Source: Pseudidiomarina terrestris
Lineage (GTDB): Bacteria > Pseudomonadota > Gammaproteobacteria > Enterobacterales > Alteromonadaceae
Length of the DNA: 64,000 nt
Reading direction: 5' to 3'
Assembly: GCF_030466405.1 (NCBI RefSeq)
Contig: NZ_JAGGJF010000006.1
Coordinates: 1-64,000, forward strand
Below the pieces are notes generated by a model. That model had not been told where the DNA came from, did no database searches, and saw only the letters and a list, made by a program, of their open reading frames with translations. The first letter of the stretch is position 1. Every line of letters begins with the position of its first letter. Below are positions 1 through 8,339 of the stretch, piece after piece. Position numbers and translations under genes: made by a program.

Positions 1-335
1 ATGACTATAACAAGAGTCGACCTCATCGGGCTTTAAATAACCTGCCACCCTTGCAGTTCGTGGCATCCATTGAAAATTGAACAGCTCAATTCATTCAGGG
101 AGTGGTTCTAATAATGGGGGCCTGTCATAAAACTGAAATTTCATCGATAAGATGGTGTTAGTTCAGGGGAAAGGTCACTAGAAAAGCAATAAAAAAAGTT
201 GTCCACTTTTTTCAAAATAAAAATAATTTTTCATTTTTAATGAATTTTTACCCTCTTCTGATTATTGATGCTTTTAATCTTTTGCCGACTATAATGCGTA
301 CATGAATACATAACTTTTACGTAAGGAACTTGGCT
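1..335. other. AT-rich intergenic start of window
   Basis: No convincing gene is visible. The stretch is strongly AT-rich from about 180 onward and contains a weak low-GC hairpin (arms 192-199 and 205-212). It ends with a probable promoter for the rightward glutaredoxin-like gene. The first 36 bases form a tiny open frame ending in TAA that could be the tail of something outside the window, but nothing supports this. Confidence 0.5.
265..295 (+). promoter_or_regulatory. putative sigma70-type promoter
   Basis: TTGATG at 265-270 and a perfect TATAAT at 290-295 are separated by 19 bases, about 40 bases before the ATG at 336. A 19-base spacer is typical of MerR/CueR-activated promoters. I see no clear dyad in the spacer, so that mode of control is only a possibility. 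Confidence 0.4.
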
Positions 336-1082
336 ATGAGTCAGTCAACTCAAAAAGCTACGCTTTACAGAATGTCAACGCCTGATCACCAGTGCCCTTT
401 TGGGCTAAAAACCCGGCACTTACTTAAAGCCAATGGCTTCGAAGTAGACGACAATCTGTTAGAGAGTCGTCAAAAAACCGACAAATTCAAGGAAAAGCAC
501 GACGTCGATACCACTCCACAAGTGTTTATTGGTGATAAACGTATCGGTGGGTACGAGGAGGTTCGAGCCTTTCTTGGAAAGCCTCTTCCTGACCCTGACG
601 CAACCAGTTACCGACCCGTTATTGCATTATTTACTATGACGGCACTCCTCTCTGTAGCCACGTCGTGGTTGTCTTTTGGTCGCGTATTTACCGTACAAAC
701 CATCGAGTGGTTCATCAGTTTCTCTATGGTGGTTCTGGCCTTGCTCAAACTCCAGGACGTAGAGAAGTTCTCTACCATGTTTCTCAATTACGATCTTCTC
801 GCCAAAAAATGGGTGCCTTATGGCCGTATTTATCCCTATGCCGAAGGCTTGGCGGGTCTGTTAATGGCAGCCGAATTCGCCCATGTCATATCCATACCCG
901 TCGCATTATTCATCGGCATCGTAGGCTCTATATCGGTGTTTAAAGCCGTTTATGTCGACAAACGCGAGCTAAAATGTGCCTGTGTCGGTGGCTCCAGTAA
1001 TGTGCCGTTAGGCTTCATTTCGCTCACTGAAAACCTCATGATGGTCGCTATGGCTGTCTGGATGTTTTTTACAATGAACTAG
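336..1082 (+). CDS. glutaredoxin-MauE fusion membrane protein
   Basis: Predicted redox protein of 248 residues. The N-terminal 80 or so residues form a glutaredoxin-like domain with one motif cysteine in CPFG (C20, so monothiol) and a TTPQVFIG segment typical of the glutathione site. The C-terminal part has about four hydrophobic helices, like the MauE/DoxX-type redox membrane family, and a C-x-C pair near the end (KCACVGG). Family knowledge suggests thiol transfer or disulfide chemistry at the inner membrane; the substrate is unknown. I chose the ATG at 336 because AAGGA lies 8 bases before it, whereas a TTG at 330 is too close. It faces the copper operon across a shared terminator, so it may serve metal or thiol stress. 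Function is inferred from domains only. Confidence 0.75.
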   Translation: MSQSTQKATLYRMSTPDHQCPFGLKTRHLLKANGFEVDDNLLESRQKTDKFKEKHDVDTTPQVFIGDKRIGGYEEVRAFLGKPLPDPDATSYRPVIALFTMTALLSVATSWLSFGRVFTVQTIEWFISFSMVVLALLKLQDVEKFSTMFLNYDLLAKKWVPYGRIYPYAEGLAGLLMAAEFAHVISIPVALFIGIVGSISVFKAVYVDKRELKCACVGGSSNVPLGFISLTENLMMVAMAVWMFFTMN

Positions 1083-1107
1083 AAAAAGAGCGCTATGCGC
1101 TCTTTTT
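1083..1107. terminator. bidirectional rho-independent terminator
   Basis: A perfect 11-bp inverted repeat (AAAAAGAGCGC, loop TAT) with A and T tracts on both sides sits between the convergent glutaredoxin-MauE gene and the APC permease. It can end transcription from both directions. Confidence 0.9.
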
Positions 1108-1108
1108 C

Positions 1109-2419
1109 TTAACGCTTTTTACGTAAAAACAAAATCTCACCAGCGGCAATCAATGCCATACCGATAAGAGACGCCCAAATCACCAGCGGATCGCTCGTCC
1201 ATTTCACCCATATAAAAGCGACTAAAACGATGACGTCTAGCGTGATTGCGCTGACAAGTATGTAAATATTGGCATTCACCTTTTGCCTTAGATGCCGTAA
1301 TACGCCCCAGTGGATCGCAATGTCCATCACGATATAAAAAATAGCGCCCAGTGACGCAATTCGACTCAAATCGAAGAATGCCGCTAAGATCATAGCCATA
1401 ACAATGGTGTAAACCAGCGTATGCTTCTGAATGGAACCTGGCATGCCAAAATGACTGTGTGGAACAAGCTTCATATTGGTCAACATGGCTAACATTCTTG
1501 AAACGGCAAACGCGCTGGCAATCACTCCTGATACCGTTGCTACAATTGCAAACGCAACCGTCACCCAGAGTCCAGTTTCACCGTAGACGGGTCTGGCTGC
1601 TTCAGCAAGCGCATAGTCTTTCGCTGTCACAATCTCATCAATCGACAAGCTCGAACCAACGGCCAGGGTGACTAGCACATATATTAGCGCGCAGATAACC
1701 AGCGAAATAATAATGGCACGCCCGACGTTCTTCTTAGGCTCAACAATTTCACCGCCACTATTCGTTATTGTTGTAAACCCTTTGTATGCAAGTATGCTTA
1801 AAGCAATACCCGCTAAAATACCGCCACCCGAAGCTTCTTCTGGAATAGCAGATATCGATTCAAACTGAATGCCTGAAGCCCACAAACCACCAGCGGCTAA
1901 AATCACCAATCCTAAAGCCTTCACAAAGGCCATAAAAAACGAGAACGTTTGAATAAACTGATTACTCAAAATATTGATAGAAAATGCGAAGAGCAGCAAC
2001 CCAACCGCCAACAACGGAATAAGCCACTGCGCTTCAAAAGAAATTAACTGGCTTGTATAGGACGCAAATGTGCGAGCGACTAGACTTTCATTAATGACCA
2101 TAGAAAAGTACATCAAGAGTGCGAATATCGCCGTCACACTTCCTTTTCCATAAGCTTTACTGAGGAACATCGCAATACCGCCCGCTGACGGATAGGCTTT
2201 CGCCAACTTAACGTAAGAGTAAGCGCTAAAGCCGGCAATGATACCGCCGCACACAAACGCCAGGACAAACCACTCTCTTGCCAGCTGAGCAACTTGTCCG
2301 GTCAGTGCAAAAATACCAGCGCCAATCATCACACCAGTCCCCAGCGACACCGCCCCCCAAAGACTCAGGCTGCTTTTCTGATAATCCTGATGTCCGTGTT
2401 CATGATCGTGTTCTGCCAT
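1109..2419 (-). CDS. APC-family permease with His-rich N-terminus
   Basis: Integral membrane protein of 436 residues with about twelve hydrophobic segments. It carries the first-helix signature of the amino acid-polyamine-cation superfamily (GVMIGAGIFALTGQ, about residues 29-42). The first dozen residues are crowded with His and acidic residues (MAEHDHEHGH), unusual for this family and able to bind Cu, Ni or Zn. It is the last gene of the leftward copper block, 21 bases after the NTF2-like gene, with GGAG before its ATG. The transported substrate cannot be read from sequence: amino acid or amine uptake is the family default, and a metal-linked role is inferred only from the His-rich tail and the neighbours. 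Confidence 0.8.
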   Translation of the reverse strand: MAEHDHEHGHQDYQKSSLSLWGAVSLGTGVMIGAGIFALTGQVAQLAREWFVLAFVCGGIIAGFSAYSYVKLAKAYPSAGGIAMFLSKAYGKGSVTAIFALLMYFSMVINESLVARTFASYTSQLISFEAQWLIPLLAVGLLLFAFSINILSNQFIQTFSFFMAFVKALGLVILAAGGLWASGIQFESISAIPEEASGGGILAGIALSILAYKGFTTITNSGGEIVEPKKNVGRAIIISLVICALIYVLVTLAVGSSLSIDEIVTAKDYALAEAARPVYGETGLWVTVAFAIVATVSGVIASAFAVSRMLAMLTNMKLVPHSHFGMPGSIQKHTLVYTIVMAMILAAFFDLSRIASLGAIFYIVMDIAIHWGVLRHLRQKVNANIYILVSAITLDVIVLVAFIWVKWTSDPLVIWASLIGMALIAAGEILFLRKKR

Positions 2420-2440
2420 AATCAGCTCCTGTGATTGAAC

Positions 2441-2875
2441 TCAGTTGGACCAATGGATCCGGATAATTTTCCAGCCAGACTCAGTCGTATTTGATACGGT
2501 TACGGTTTCATTCATCGTTAAATCAACCTCACGCCCGTTATACTCCCCGGAAACGCTATACCGAGAAGTGATCACAGCAAGGCCATCGGCTTCTTGTACT
2601 GTCCTTTCAAGCAACTGTGAAGGAACCGCCTGGCTAAACTTAATATCTGACTTAAGGTGATGAGCACTGTACTCGGCCAAGGATCGTTCAACACCACCAC
2701 CTTCAAAGATAAACACATCATTGGAAAGCACATCTTTAACGACTTCCGTGTCACCTTCAGTCAAAGCCGTTCGAAACCTATCAAGCACAACTGTCGGTTC
2801 AGATACTTCCTCGGCACTACTAGGCGCTGAAATAAACAGCACCGAAACCATAAAAACACTCATGAATAATTTCAT
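2441..2875 (-). CDS. exported NTF2/SnoaL-like protein
   Basis: Protein of 144 residues with a clear signal peptide (MKLFMSVFMVSVLFISAPSSA, cleavage near residue 21). The mature part has the pattern of the NTF2-like/DUF4440 fold: an initial helix with VLDRFRTALTEGD, a central FIFEGGGVERS segment, and a final strand GWKIIRIHWSN. Such domains bind small molecules or act as periplasmic accessory proteins; no catalytic set is obvious. It lies between copD and the permease in the same leftward block, with AAGGA before the start. A copper-linked role is inferred from position alone. Confidence 0.7.
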   Translation of the reverse strand: MKLFMSVFMVSVLFISAPSSAEEVSEPTVVLDRFRTALTEGDTEVVKDVLSNDVFIFEGGGVERSLAEYSAHHLKSDIKFSQAVPSQLLERTVQEADGLAVITSRYSVSGEYNGREVDLTMNETVTVSNTTESGWKIIRIHWSN

Positions 2876-2892
2876 TCTTATTATTCCTTACA

Positions 2893-3741
2893 TTAACTAG
2901 GGGAAAACGCGCTGCTTAGCGCAGAGGCCAGGGTAAAAATAGTGACAGCCAATACCATTTCCGCCGTTATGGAGTTTTTGAGTCGCTTGGCGGCCGCGTT
3001 ATCATTTAATTGCGGTACGAACTTTAATTTATGCAATGCGGCAACAAGGAGAATCAGCGCCACAAACACAAGTTTCGCTAGTAGTACCGTGTCATACGAC
3101 GTAAGCGGCAGCTCTGGCATCCATCGCCCTGTTGCACTACGATACATAACCAAGCCCGCAATAAGGAGTATTGGAACCGCTGCAGACATATGCACACCAA
3201 AACGCTCCATAATGGCTTTCGCTTTAGCAAGCGGTACCGACGTTGCCAGCTTTCGCAATGAGTTAAGACTGCCGAACCAAACCCAAGCGACTAACAAGTG
3301 TGTTAAAAGCGCTAGCTTTCCCCACCAGACGGCGTCACTGCCGTGACCAATACTTAAAAAGCTCCATCCCATGAGTCCAATGGCGACAACATATAGCACC
3401 CACTTTATACGTTTTAGCTTAACAACGGAGTAAACAATCCAAGCAATAGCAACCGCTATCTGAAGTTGCATGAACAACCCAACAGGGCCGGTCCATATAA
3501 ACTGCATGTAGGTCGTGTCAATCATGCCGGCAAAGCCTTCAGCAGCAAAACTACCGACTTTCAGAAAAAAATACAGAAGGCTTGCCAGTAATAGAAGCAA
3601 CGCAACAAGGCTATTCTTTCGTTCAGACTGCTTTTTTAAACCGGACAAATAAACGATATAAGGCGAGGCGGTCATCACCGCGTTAAGCCAGAATATAAAG
3701 GCCAACGTTAAAACGCTGGCCACACTCCAAAGGGTCATCAT
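2893..3741 (-). CDS. copD: copper resistance protein CopD
   Basis: Inner-membrane protein of 282 residues with about eight hydrophobic helices and conserved His, Trp and Met positions of the CopD/PcoD family (WVWFGSLNSLRKLA, MERFGVHMSAAVPILLIAGLVM). CopD works with periplasmic CopC in moving copper across the inner membrane. Its ATG overlaps the copC stop (ATGA), so the two are translationally coupled, as is common for this pair. Family length is close to 300 residues. Direction of transport (uptake versus detoxification) is not settled for the family and cannot be seen here. Confidence 0.9.
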   Translation of the reverse strand: MMTLWSVASVLTLAFIFWLNAVMTASPYIVYLSGLKKQSERKNSLVALLLLLASLLYFFLKVGSFAAEGFAGMIDTTYMQFIWTGPVGLFMQLQIAVAIAWIVYSVVKLKRIKWVLYVVAIGLMGWSFLSIGHGSDAVWWGKLALLTHLLVAWVWFGSLNSLRKLATSVPLAKAKAIMERFGVHMSAAVPILLIAGLVMYRSATGRWMPELPLTSYDTVLLAKLVFVALILLVAALHKLKFVPQLNDNAAAKRLKNSITAEMVLAVTIFTLASALSSAFSPS

Positions 3742-4088
3742 TTCACCTCAAAGCTAAAATCACCCGATATTTTATGACTGTCCCCACCCATTGCCGTCCA
3801 ATAAACCGTATAACCACCTGACGCCAAATTGTTTTTAACAGCAATTTCGTACGCTGCTTTGGGAGTCATGCTCATCGAAAAGTCCAGCGGATGCATTTTA
3901 CCGTCATCTGAGTGCAGCATAATTTTAGCCAGACGAACATCACCGGAAAAATTCATCGTAATTTCCGTTGGTGACTCGGACAAAGTCGCACCGTCCTCCG
4001 GGCTACTGGATGTTAGGCCGACGTGAGCGCTGGCCCATGCACTAAAAAATAACGTGGTACCGAAGGCTAACTTAAGTATGTTTTTCAT
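3738..4088 (-). CDS. copC: periplasmic copper-binding protein CopC
   Basis: Small periplasmic copper carrier of 116 residues. A signal peptide of 21 residues ends in WASA, and the mature protein starts with His (H22, AHVGLTSSSPEDG), the N-terminal His that forms the Cu(II) brace in CopC proteins. Near the C-terminus GGDSHKISGDFSFEV supplies the second conserved His region. I chose the ATG at 4088 because AGAGGA lies just before it; the frame is open 36 bases further upstream but without a ribosome site. The gene sits between copB and copD in one leftward operon. The weak Met content suggests Cu(II) rather than Cu(I) binding, which is an inference. Confidence 0.92.
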   Translation of the reverse strand: MKNILKLAFGTTLFFSAWASAHVGLTSSSPEDGATLSESPTEITMNFSGDVRLAKIMLHSDDGKMHPLDFSMSMTPKAAYEIAVKNNLASGGYTVYWTAMGGDSHKISGDFSFEVK

Positions 4089-4114
4089 GTTGTTTCCTCT
4101 TTGTTTATTATCAA

Positions 4115-4858
4115 TTAAAACCAAACTCTGGCCCCTAAGACCACGCCTGTTTCAGTCGTATCTTCACCCATACGTTTCAGCTGGTCCGCCGTGTTTCCTA
4201 ACGCACCGTTCCAGTAAATACCGATATAAGGAGCAAATTCACGACTCACCTCGTGTCGATAACGCAAACCCACGCGCAAATTACTCAACCCGCTCTCCCG
4301 CTCATATTTGTCTGAATCTGTTAGGTTAGCTGTTAACTCAATACGAGGCTGCAAGTACGATGTTTGCGTTAACTGCCACTCATATTCAGTTTCGCTGACA
4401 AACTGGACATCACCTTCTTCGTTCACCATCAACGAGTTGTCCATTTCAAACCAATACGGAGCCAGCCCCATGAAGCTAACAACGGCATAATTTTCCATAG
4501 AGGCATCGGACGATAAGGAGCCTCGCGTACCAACACCGGCCTGAAACGACCAAAACGGAGACATCAGGTAGCCGTATAACAACTCAGCACTTTCCAAGTC
4601 AGTGGGCTCTCCGTCATCTTGAACGTTTTCACCTTCACTTTTGAAGACAACCCGGTGATAATCGCCGCCATACCAAGCCATCATGTCCCAGACAGCAAGG
4701 CTCTCCTCCTCATTGGTTCGCGTTAACTCCAACCGATCGAACAGCACTTGCCCGGTGTAATATTCTTTGACGGGCTCGGGCCAGTCCTCTTCCGCATGTC
4801 CCGCAACAGCGAATCCTGGCAGCAGCGCCGCACTCATTAATAATGATTTACCGTACAT
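4115..4858 (-). CDS. copB: outer-membrane copper resistance protein CopB
   Basis: Outer-membrane beta-barrel of 247 residues. A signal peptide is followed by a CopB-type barrel with alternating strands (FDRLELTRTNEEESLAVWDMMAWYGGDYHRVVFKSEGE is cut here for length; see residues 38-75) and a terminal aromatic residue (GARVWF), the usual C-terminal barrel signal. It lacks the long Met/His-rich N-terminal segment found in classic Pseudomonas CopB, so it is a short form. It follows copA by 11 bases. Its role in the family is copper sequestration or passage at the outer membrane. Confidence 0.88.
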   Translation of the reverse strand: MYGKSLLMSAALLPGFAVAGHAEEDWPEPVKEYYTGQVLFDRLELTRTNEEESLAVWDMMAWYGGDYHRVVFKSEGENVQDDGEPTDLESAELLYGYLMSPFWSFQAGVGTRGSLSSDASMENYAVVSFMGLAPYWFEMDNSLMVNEEGDVQFVSETEYEWQLTQTSYLQPRIELTANLTDSDKYERESGLSNLRVGLRYRHEVSREFAPYIGIYWNGALGNTADQLKRMGEDTTETGVVLGARVWF

Positions 4859-4869
4859 AATCGTCCTCC

Positions 4870-6633
4870 TTATGCGACATTGACCACACGGAACATACCC
4901 GCTTTCATGTGATACAACAGATGACAGTGGAAGGCCCAGCTCCCCGGCGCGTCCGCCGTTATTAATAACGACACCTTTTCACTGGGTTTGAGGCTAATCG
5001 TGTGCTTACGAGGACGGGGGTACTGTCCGTTTTCAAGTTCCATCCACATACCGTGTAAGTGTATGGGGTGATCCATCATCGTATCGTTTACCATCACCAA
5101 CCTCAGTCGTTCTCCATGATGAAACTGAACTGGGCCATCCACCTCGGTAAACTTCTTCCCGTCGAAAGACCACATGTAACGCTCCATATTACCCGTTAAG
5201 TGCAGCTCTATCTGTCGCTCAGGCTCTCGCGTATCCGGCCATTCATGCGCGCCGATCAAGTCGGTATACACCAACACTTTATGATCAACGTCTTCCAATC
5301 CAATCCCGGGTTCATGCAAACGGCTTATCGGATTAGTAGCAATCATAGCCGCCCCGGCGCCATGTCCGGATTCACGGTGTTTGATTTTAATGTTTTCGAC
5401 CGGGAGCTCTTTTTTGTGTGTCATTTTATGCGTCATATGGCTGTTATTGCCGCCCATATGCTTCATATTCATGCTATTGCCTTTCATATCACCAGACATT
5501 GCCATCGCTCCCATGCCCATAGCGGCCATGCCTCGCTCAGGAGCTTGCCGTAGTTCAGGCACTTCAGCCTCAAGACCAAGTTCTGGCGTTAATGTTCCTC
5601 TGACATAACCACTTCGATCAAAGCTCTCAGCATAAATAGTGTAAGGCTTGTTTTGCTTAGGCTGGACAATTACATCGTAGGTTTCCGCCACACCAATGCG
5701 GAACTCGTCAACTGGCACTGGCTTCACAGGCTGCCCGTCAGCGGCCACAACCGTCATCTCCAATCCAGGGATTCTCACGTCGAAGAAACTCATTGCCGAA
5801 CCGTTAATGATACGAAGGCGTACTTTTTCACCAGGCTTAAACAATGCTGACCAGTTCATTGCTGAATCGCGACCATTCATCAGGTAGGTATAAGTACTGC
5901 CCGTCACATCCGCAATATCACGGGGGCTCATTCGCATTTGCCCCCACATTTCTCGTTGCTTCCAGGTTTTCTCTAACCCTTGCTGTCGCACGTCCTCGAA
6001 GGTCTCAAATATCGTACGTTTTTGATAGTTATAGTACCCCTCCGCAACTTTCAAGTTACGAAACACGGTATCCGGATCTTCGAATGTCCAGTCGCTGAGA
6101 ATAATGGTATGTTCTCGATCAGCACCAATGTCTCCGTCTTTGGGTTCAATCACTAACGGCCCCAGGTGTCCCAGTTGCTCCTGCAAACCGGAATGGCTGT
6201 GATACCAATAAGTTCCGTTTTGCTCGACATCGTAGCGGTACTTGAACGTTCGTCCTGGCTTTATCCCTTCGAAAGATACGCCTGGCACACCATCCATGTT
6301 CTCGGGCAATATAATTCCGTGCCAGTGAATTGATGTGTCTTCCGACAACCGGTTAGTCACGTTTAACTTTGCTCGCTGCCCTTCTTTTAAACGAATCAAA
6401 GGGCCCGGCATTTGGCCATTGATGGTTATTGGTGTTCCTACTTTATTTCCCACGAGCAGTGGGGACTTTGCAATGGTGAGATCAATCTCATCGTTTGTCA
6501 GGATCTGATCTTTAAAACTGCGTCCCTGAGGAGCAGCCCAAGTTGGGGCTACTTTGGCGATTGCTAAAGCAGACGCCACAGTGAATGCAGATTTAATAAA
6601 CTTTCGACGCCCTTTGTTAAACTCATTGCTCAT
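4870..6633 (-). CDS. copA: Tat-exported multicopper oxidase CopA
   Basis: Periplasmic multicopper oxidase of 587 residues, family CopA/PcoA, thought to oxidise Cu(I) to Cu(II) and bind copper. The N-terminus has a twin-arginine signal (GRRKFIKS, then a hydrophobic stretch ending in TWAA). The copper ligands are visible: HWHG at about residue 104, WYHSHSG near 143, HPIHLHG, and [12 protein letters not shown] at the C-terminus (type 1 site). A Met/His-rich segment at about residues 368-408 has many MGM, MKHM and HMTHKM repeats typical of copper loading loops. The start overlaps the end of a tatA-like gene by 11 bases, tying its synthesis to a Tat component. It is followed by copB, copC and copD. 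Confidence 0.96.
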   Translation of the reverse strand: MSNEFNKGRRKFIKSAFTVASALAIAKVAPTWAAPQGRSFKDQILTNDEIDLTIAKSPLLVGNKVGTPITINGQMPGPLIRLKEGQRAKLNVTNRLSEDTSIHWHGIILPENMDGVPGVSFEGIKPGRTFKYRYDVEQNGTYWYHSHSGLQEQLGHLGPLVIEPKDGDIGADREHTIILSDWTFEDPDTVFRNLKVAEGYYNYQKRTIFETFEDVRQQGLEKTWKQREMWGQMRMSPRDIADVTGSTYTYLMNGRDSAMNWSALFKPGEKVRLRIINGSAMSFFDVRIPGLEMTVVAADGQPVKPVPVDEFRIGVAETYDVIVQPKQNKPYTIYAESFDRSGYVRGTLTPELGLEAEVPELRQAPERGMAAMGMGAMAMSGDMKGNSMNMKHMGGNNSHMTHKMTHKKELPVENIKIKHRESGHGAGAAMIATNPISRLHEPGIGLEDVDHKVLVYTDLIGAHEWPDTREPERQIELHLTGNMERYMWSFDGKKFTEVDGPVQFHHGERLRLVMVNDTMMDHPIHLHGMWMELENGQYPRPRKHTISLKPSEKVSLLITADAPGSWAFHCHLLYHMKAGMFRVVNVA

Positions 6634-6841
6634 TATGACGCTCCTCTTTTGAGGTTAAATTTTGATGACGTTGAATGTCCTTTTCCCTATCAGACGGTTC
6701 ATCAGTGATCGATGATTTAAACCCTTTTATCGCACTACCAAGATCGGATCCCAGGGTTCGTAGCTTTTTGCTACCAAAAAGAAGAATGACAATAACCAGT
6801 AAAACTCCTAACTGAACCATACTCATGCCGCCAAATCCCAT
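6623..6841 (-). CDS. tatA: island-borne TatA translocase subunit
   Basis: Protein of 72 residues matching TatA/TatE: a short N-terminal membrane helix (residues 7-21), the hinge FGSKKLR, then an amphipathic helix ([16 protein letters not shown]) and a charged tail. TatA polymerises to make the pore for folded twin-arginine substrates, working with TatB and TatC. It lies directly upstream of copA, overlaps it by 11 bases, and starts 2 bases after the DUF411 gene. No tatB or tatC is nearby, so it would have to join the chromosomal TatBC. The context suggests a dedicated copy that raises export of CopA. Confidence 0.9.
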   Translation of the reverse strand: MGFGGMSMVQLGVLLVIVILLFGSKKLRTLGSDLGSAIKGFKSSITDEPSDREKDIQRHQNLTSKEERHNEQ

Positions 6842-6843
6842 AG

Positions 6844-7335
6844 CTAAAGCCCTCCATTTGAGAGTGCTTGCTGCTGCTCTAAACTTGCTATCTGCTGATA
6901 AGGTGTAATTGAACCGTCCTTTTTGATTTCATAGACCGTATACGGTTGAAACCGAGTACCCATTTCCATACCAACAGACCCTACCGGCATGCCAGGAACA
7001 GTTAATCCAATGCCATTTTCTGACTTTTTCCCAGCTAAATAATGAGAAACCAATGTAGGAGGAACGTGCCCCTCAAAGACATAGCCATTACTAGAAATAG
7101 CGGTATGACAGGATTGGACCTCGGCACTAATACCGGAGTCACGTTTTCGTTGGGTCAGGTTGTTCGGATGTTGTACGGACACACTAAAGCTATCGGGTAA
7201 AGCTTGTAACCACTTTTCACAGCAACCGCAGTTGGGATCTTTTAGAACGGTTAGTTGCTGCTCGTCTACATCGGTTGCAGATACAGACACGGAAAACAGC
7301 ATCGCCAAAACAGCGATATTGCGTTTGATAGACAT
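6844..7335 (-). CDS. DUF411 periplasmic metal-binding protein
   Basis: Exported protein of 163 residues. A signal peptide ends near residue 20; the mature part starts with the DUF411 signature KDPNCGCC (Cys 36, 38, 39) and continues to the [14 protein letters not shown] motif typical of the family (about residues 113-126). These Cys and Met clusters suggest Cu(I) binding. DUF411 proteins are common beside cop, cus and cue genes, but their exact task is unproven. It is the gene before tatA in the leftward copper operon and is preceded by a hairpin-rich gap (7336-7401) that may hold a promoter or a processing site. Confidence 0.88.
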   Translation of the reverse strand: MSIKRNIAVLAMLFSVSVSATDVDEQQLTVLKDPNCGCCEKWLQALPDSFSVSVQHPNNLTQRKRDSGISAEVQSCHTAISSNGYVFEGHVPPTLVSHYLAGKKSENGIGLTVPGMPVGSVGMEMGTRFQPYTVYEIKKDGSITPYQQIASLEQQQALSNGGL

Positions 7336-7348
7336 AATTATTCACCGA

Positions 7349-7405
7349 TTAATAAGTTTTAAGGAAACACGCCGAGCGTGTGTTAAATTTCTAGTAACTT
7401 ATTAA
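7349..7405. repeat. nested inverted repeat in copper operon gap
   Basis: Outer arms TTAATAAGTT (7349-7358) and AACTTATTAA (7396-7405) are perfect inverted copies. Inside lie TTTAA/TTAAA arms and a central hairpin ACACGC-CGA-GCGTGT (7367-7381). The structure overlaps the stop codon of the CopL-like gene and precedes the DUF411 gene. It could be an operator, an attenuator or an RNA processing hairpin; no T-tract makes it a standard terminator. Confidence 0.6.
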
Positions 7406-7803
7406 GCGGTAATTATTGGGGGACGGAATAAATTAGACGCGTGTTTAGCACGAATAGAGGTGTCAACGGGTGCGTCGACTTTAGTAGAGAAGTTAACTGC
7501 AGCAGCATTAACCGAGGGAGACTGTCCGACAAACAAAACTGAGCCACCGGAGCAATGTCGAATGGTCGTGTCAGCACAGCACGAGTTGTGCTTTTGCTCT
7601 TCATGCTCACAATCGCTTGCGTCTGCTTCCTGCATCATGCTGTGCTGCATCTGCCCGTCATCATGGCAAGCGTGAGCGTCTGCCGTTTGCGAAAACGACA
7701 TCGACACTAATATCACTGCCATTACTAACAGAATTCGAATCTGCACGAGCACCCTGCTTTTTTGCAATTTAATAAATTTCAGTTTAACGTCATTTAAACG
7801 CAT
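7402..7803 (-). CDS. CopL-like His/Met/Cys-rich exported protein
   Basis: Small protein of up to 133 residues. A hydrophobic signal segment (RILLVMAVILVSMSF) ends near TADA, followed by a metal-ligand-rich stretch: HACHDDGQMQHSMMQ and CEHEEQKHNSCC. This resembles the CopL/DUF2946-type proteins that accompany copper operons. The long ATG start at 7803 has no ribosome site; GTG codons at 7752 or 7746, preceded by AGCAGGG, give a tidier signal peptide, so the true start is uncertain. It is the first leftward gene of the copper block and is divergent from a small membrane protein gene. Copper binding is inferred from composition. Confidence 0.65.
   Translation of the reverse strand: MRLNDVKLKFIKLQKSRVLVQIRILLVMAVILVSMSFSQTADAHACHDDGQMQHSMMQEADASDCEHEEQKHNSCCADTTIRHCSGGSVLFVGQSPSVNAAAVNFSTKVDAPVDTSIRAKHASNLFRPPIITA
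7782..7799. promoter_or_regulatory. possible operator dyad between divergent genes
   Basis: GTTTAA and TTAAAC form a perfect 6-bp inverted repeat around CGTCAT, just upstream of the rightward small gene and, if the GTG start is used, upstream of the CopL-like gene too. No match to a known CopR or CueR site is evident. Confidence 0.3.
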
Positions 7804-7822
7804 GTCAAATAAGGAGCAGATA

Positions 7823-8023
7823 ATGATGAATCACGAAATGTTCGCAGGTATGGGGTTCCTATGGATGCTGATCGTGGGGGCTATTTTCATTGTTCCTACC
7901 TGGCGTATCTGCCAACGAGTTGGCTACCCTGGTCCATTGGGTTTATTAATCGTCGTCCCTTTTGCAAACATAGTGCTTCTGTATTTTATTGCTTTTGGAC
8001 CTTGGAAAAATGTTGATAAATAG
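7823..8023 (+). CDS. small two-helix membrane protein
   Basis: Protein of 66 residues starting MMNHEMFAGMGF, with two hydrophobic helices (about residues 10-25 and 38-55) joined by a basic loop with RICQRVGYPGP. The N-terminus has several Met and one His, which could bind copper. I chose the ATG at 7823 because AAGGAG lies 6 bases before it; the frame opens at an ATG at 7802 that lacks a ribosome site. It is divergent from the CopL-like gene at the head of the copper block. The fold looks like the small hypothetical membrane proteins seen in many metal islands. I do not recognise a function. Confidence 0.65.
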   Translation: MMNHEMFAGMGFLWMLIVGAIFIVPTWRICQRVGYPGPLGLLIVVPFANIVLLYFIAFGPWKNVDK

Positions 8024-8339
8024 CTAATTCAATTTAACCAAAGCAACACGTATGGCTTTTCATCTCTGATTAGGCGCACGAATGTATATGCCACTATACG
8101 TTCACAAGTTGCAGACACTTTAGCTATGTTCAACGTGTTAGCGAATATTGGGCATAGCCAAAAAGTTAAAAGATTCATTTGTGAAAAAGCTTTCAATCAA
8201 AAAACTAAAGCTGAAGTTTTAGTAACAAGGTAAGTAACACGCTTGAATCTTAATATTTTTTATCCACTATAAAACAATAAGTTATTAGATCTTATCGATT
8301 CCGCCTCTGGCAGCTAAAAAACAGCAGACACCTTCTAAG
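8024..8339. other. gap with unrecognised open frame
   Basis: This AT-rich stretch separates the small membrane protein gene from the integrase. On the + strand a frame stays open from 8024 to a TAA at 8231-8233, about 69 codons. The only ATG lies at 8126 (35 residues, MFNVLANIGHSQ...) with no ribosome site. It may be a gene remnant. No RNA or terminator of note is seen. Confidence 0.35.

Noticed and set aside
265-295. CueR-regulated promoter
   Set aside because: The 19-base spacer fits, but no CueR-type dyad is present, so only a general promoter is claimed.
5200-5608. Rightward open frames opposite the Met-rich part of copA
   Set aside because: They are mirror frames of a repeat-rich coding region with no ribosome site or family resemblance.
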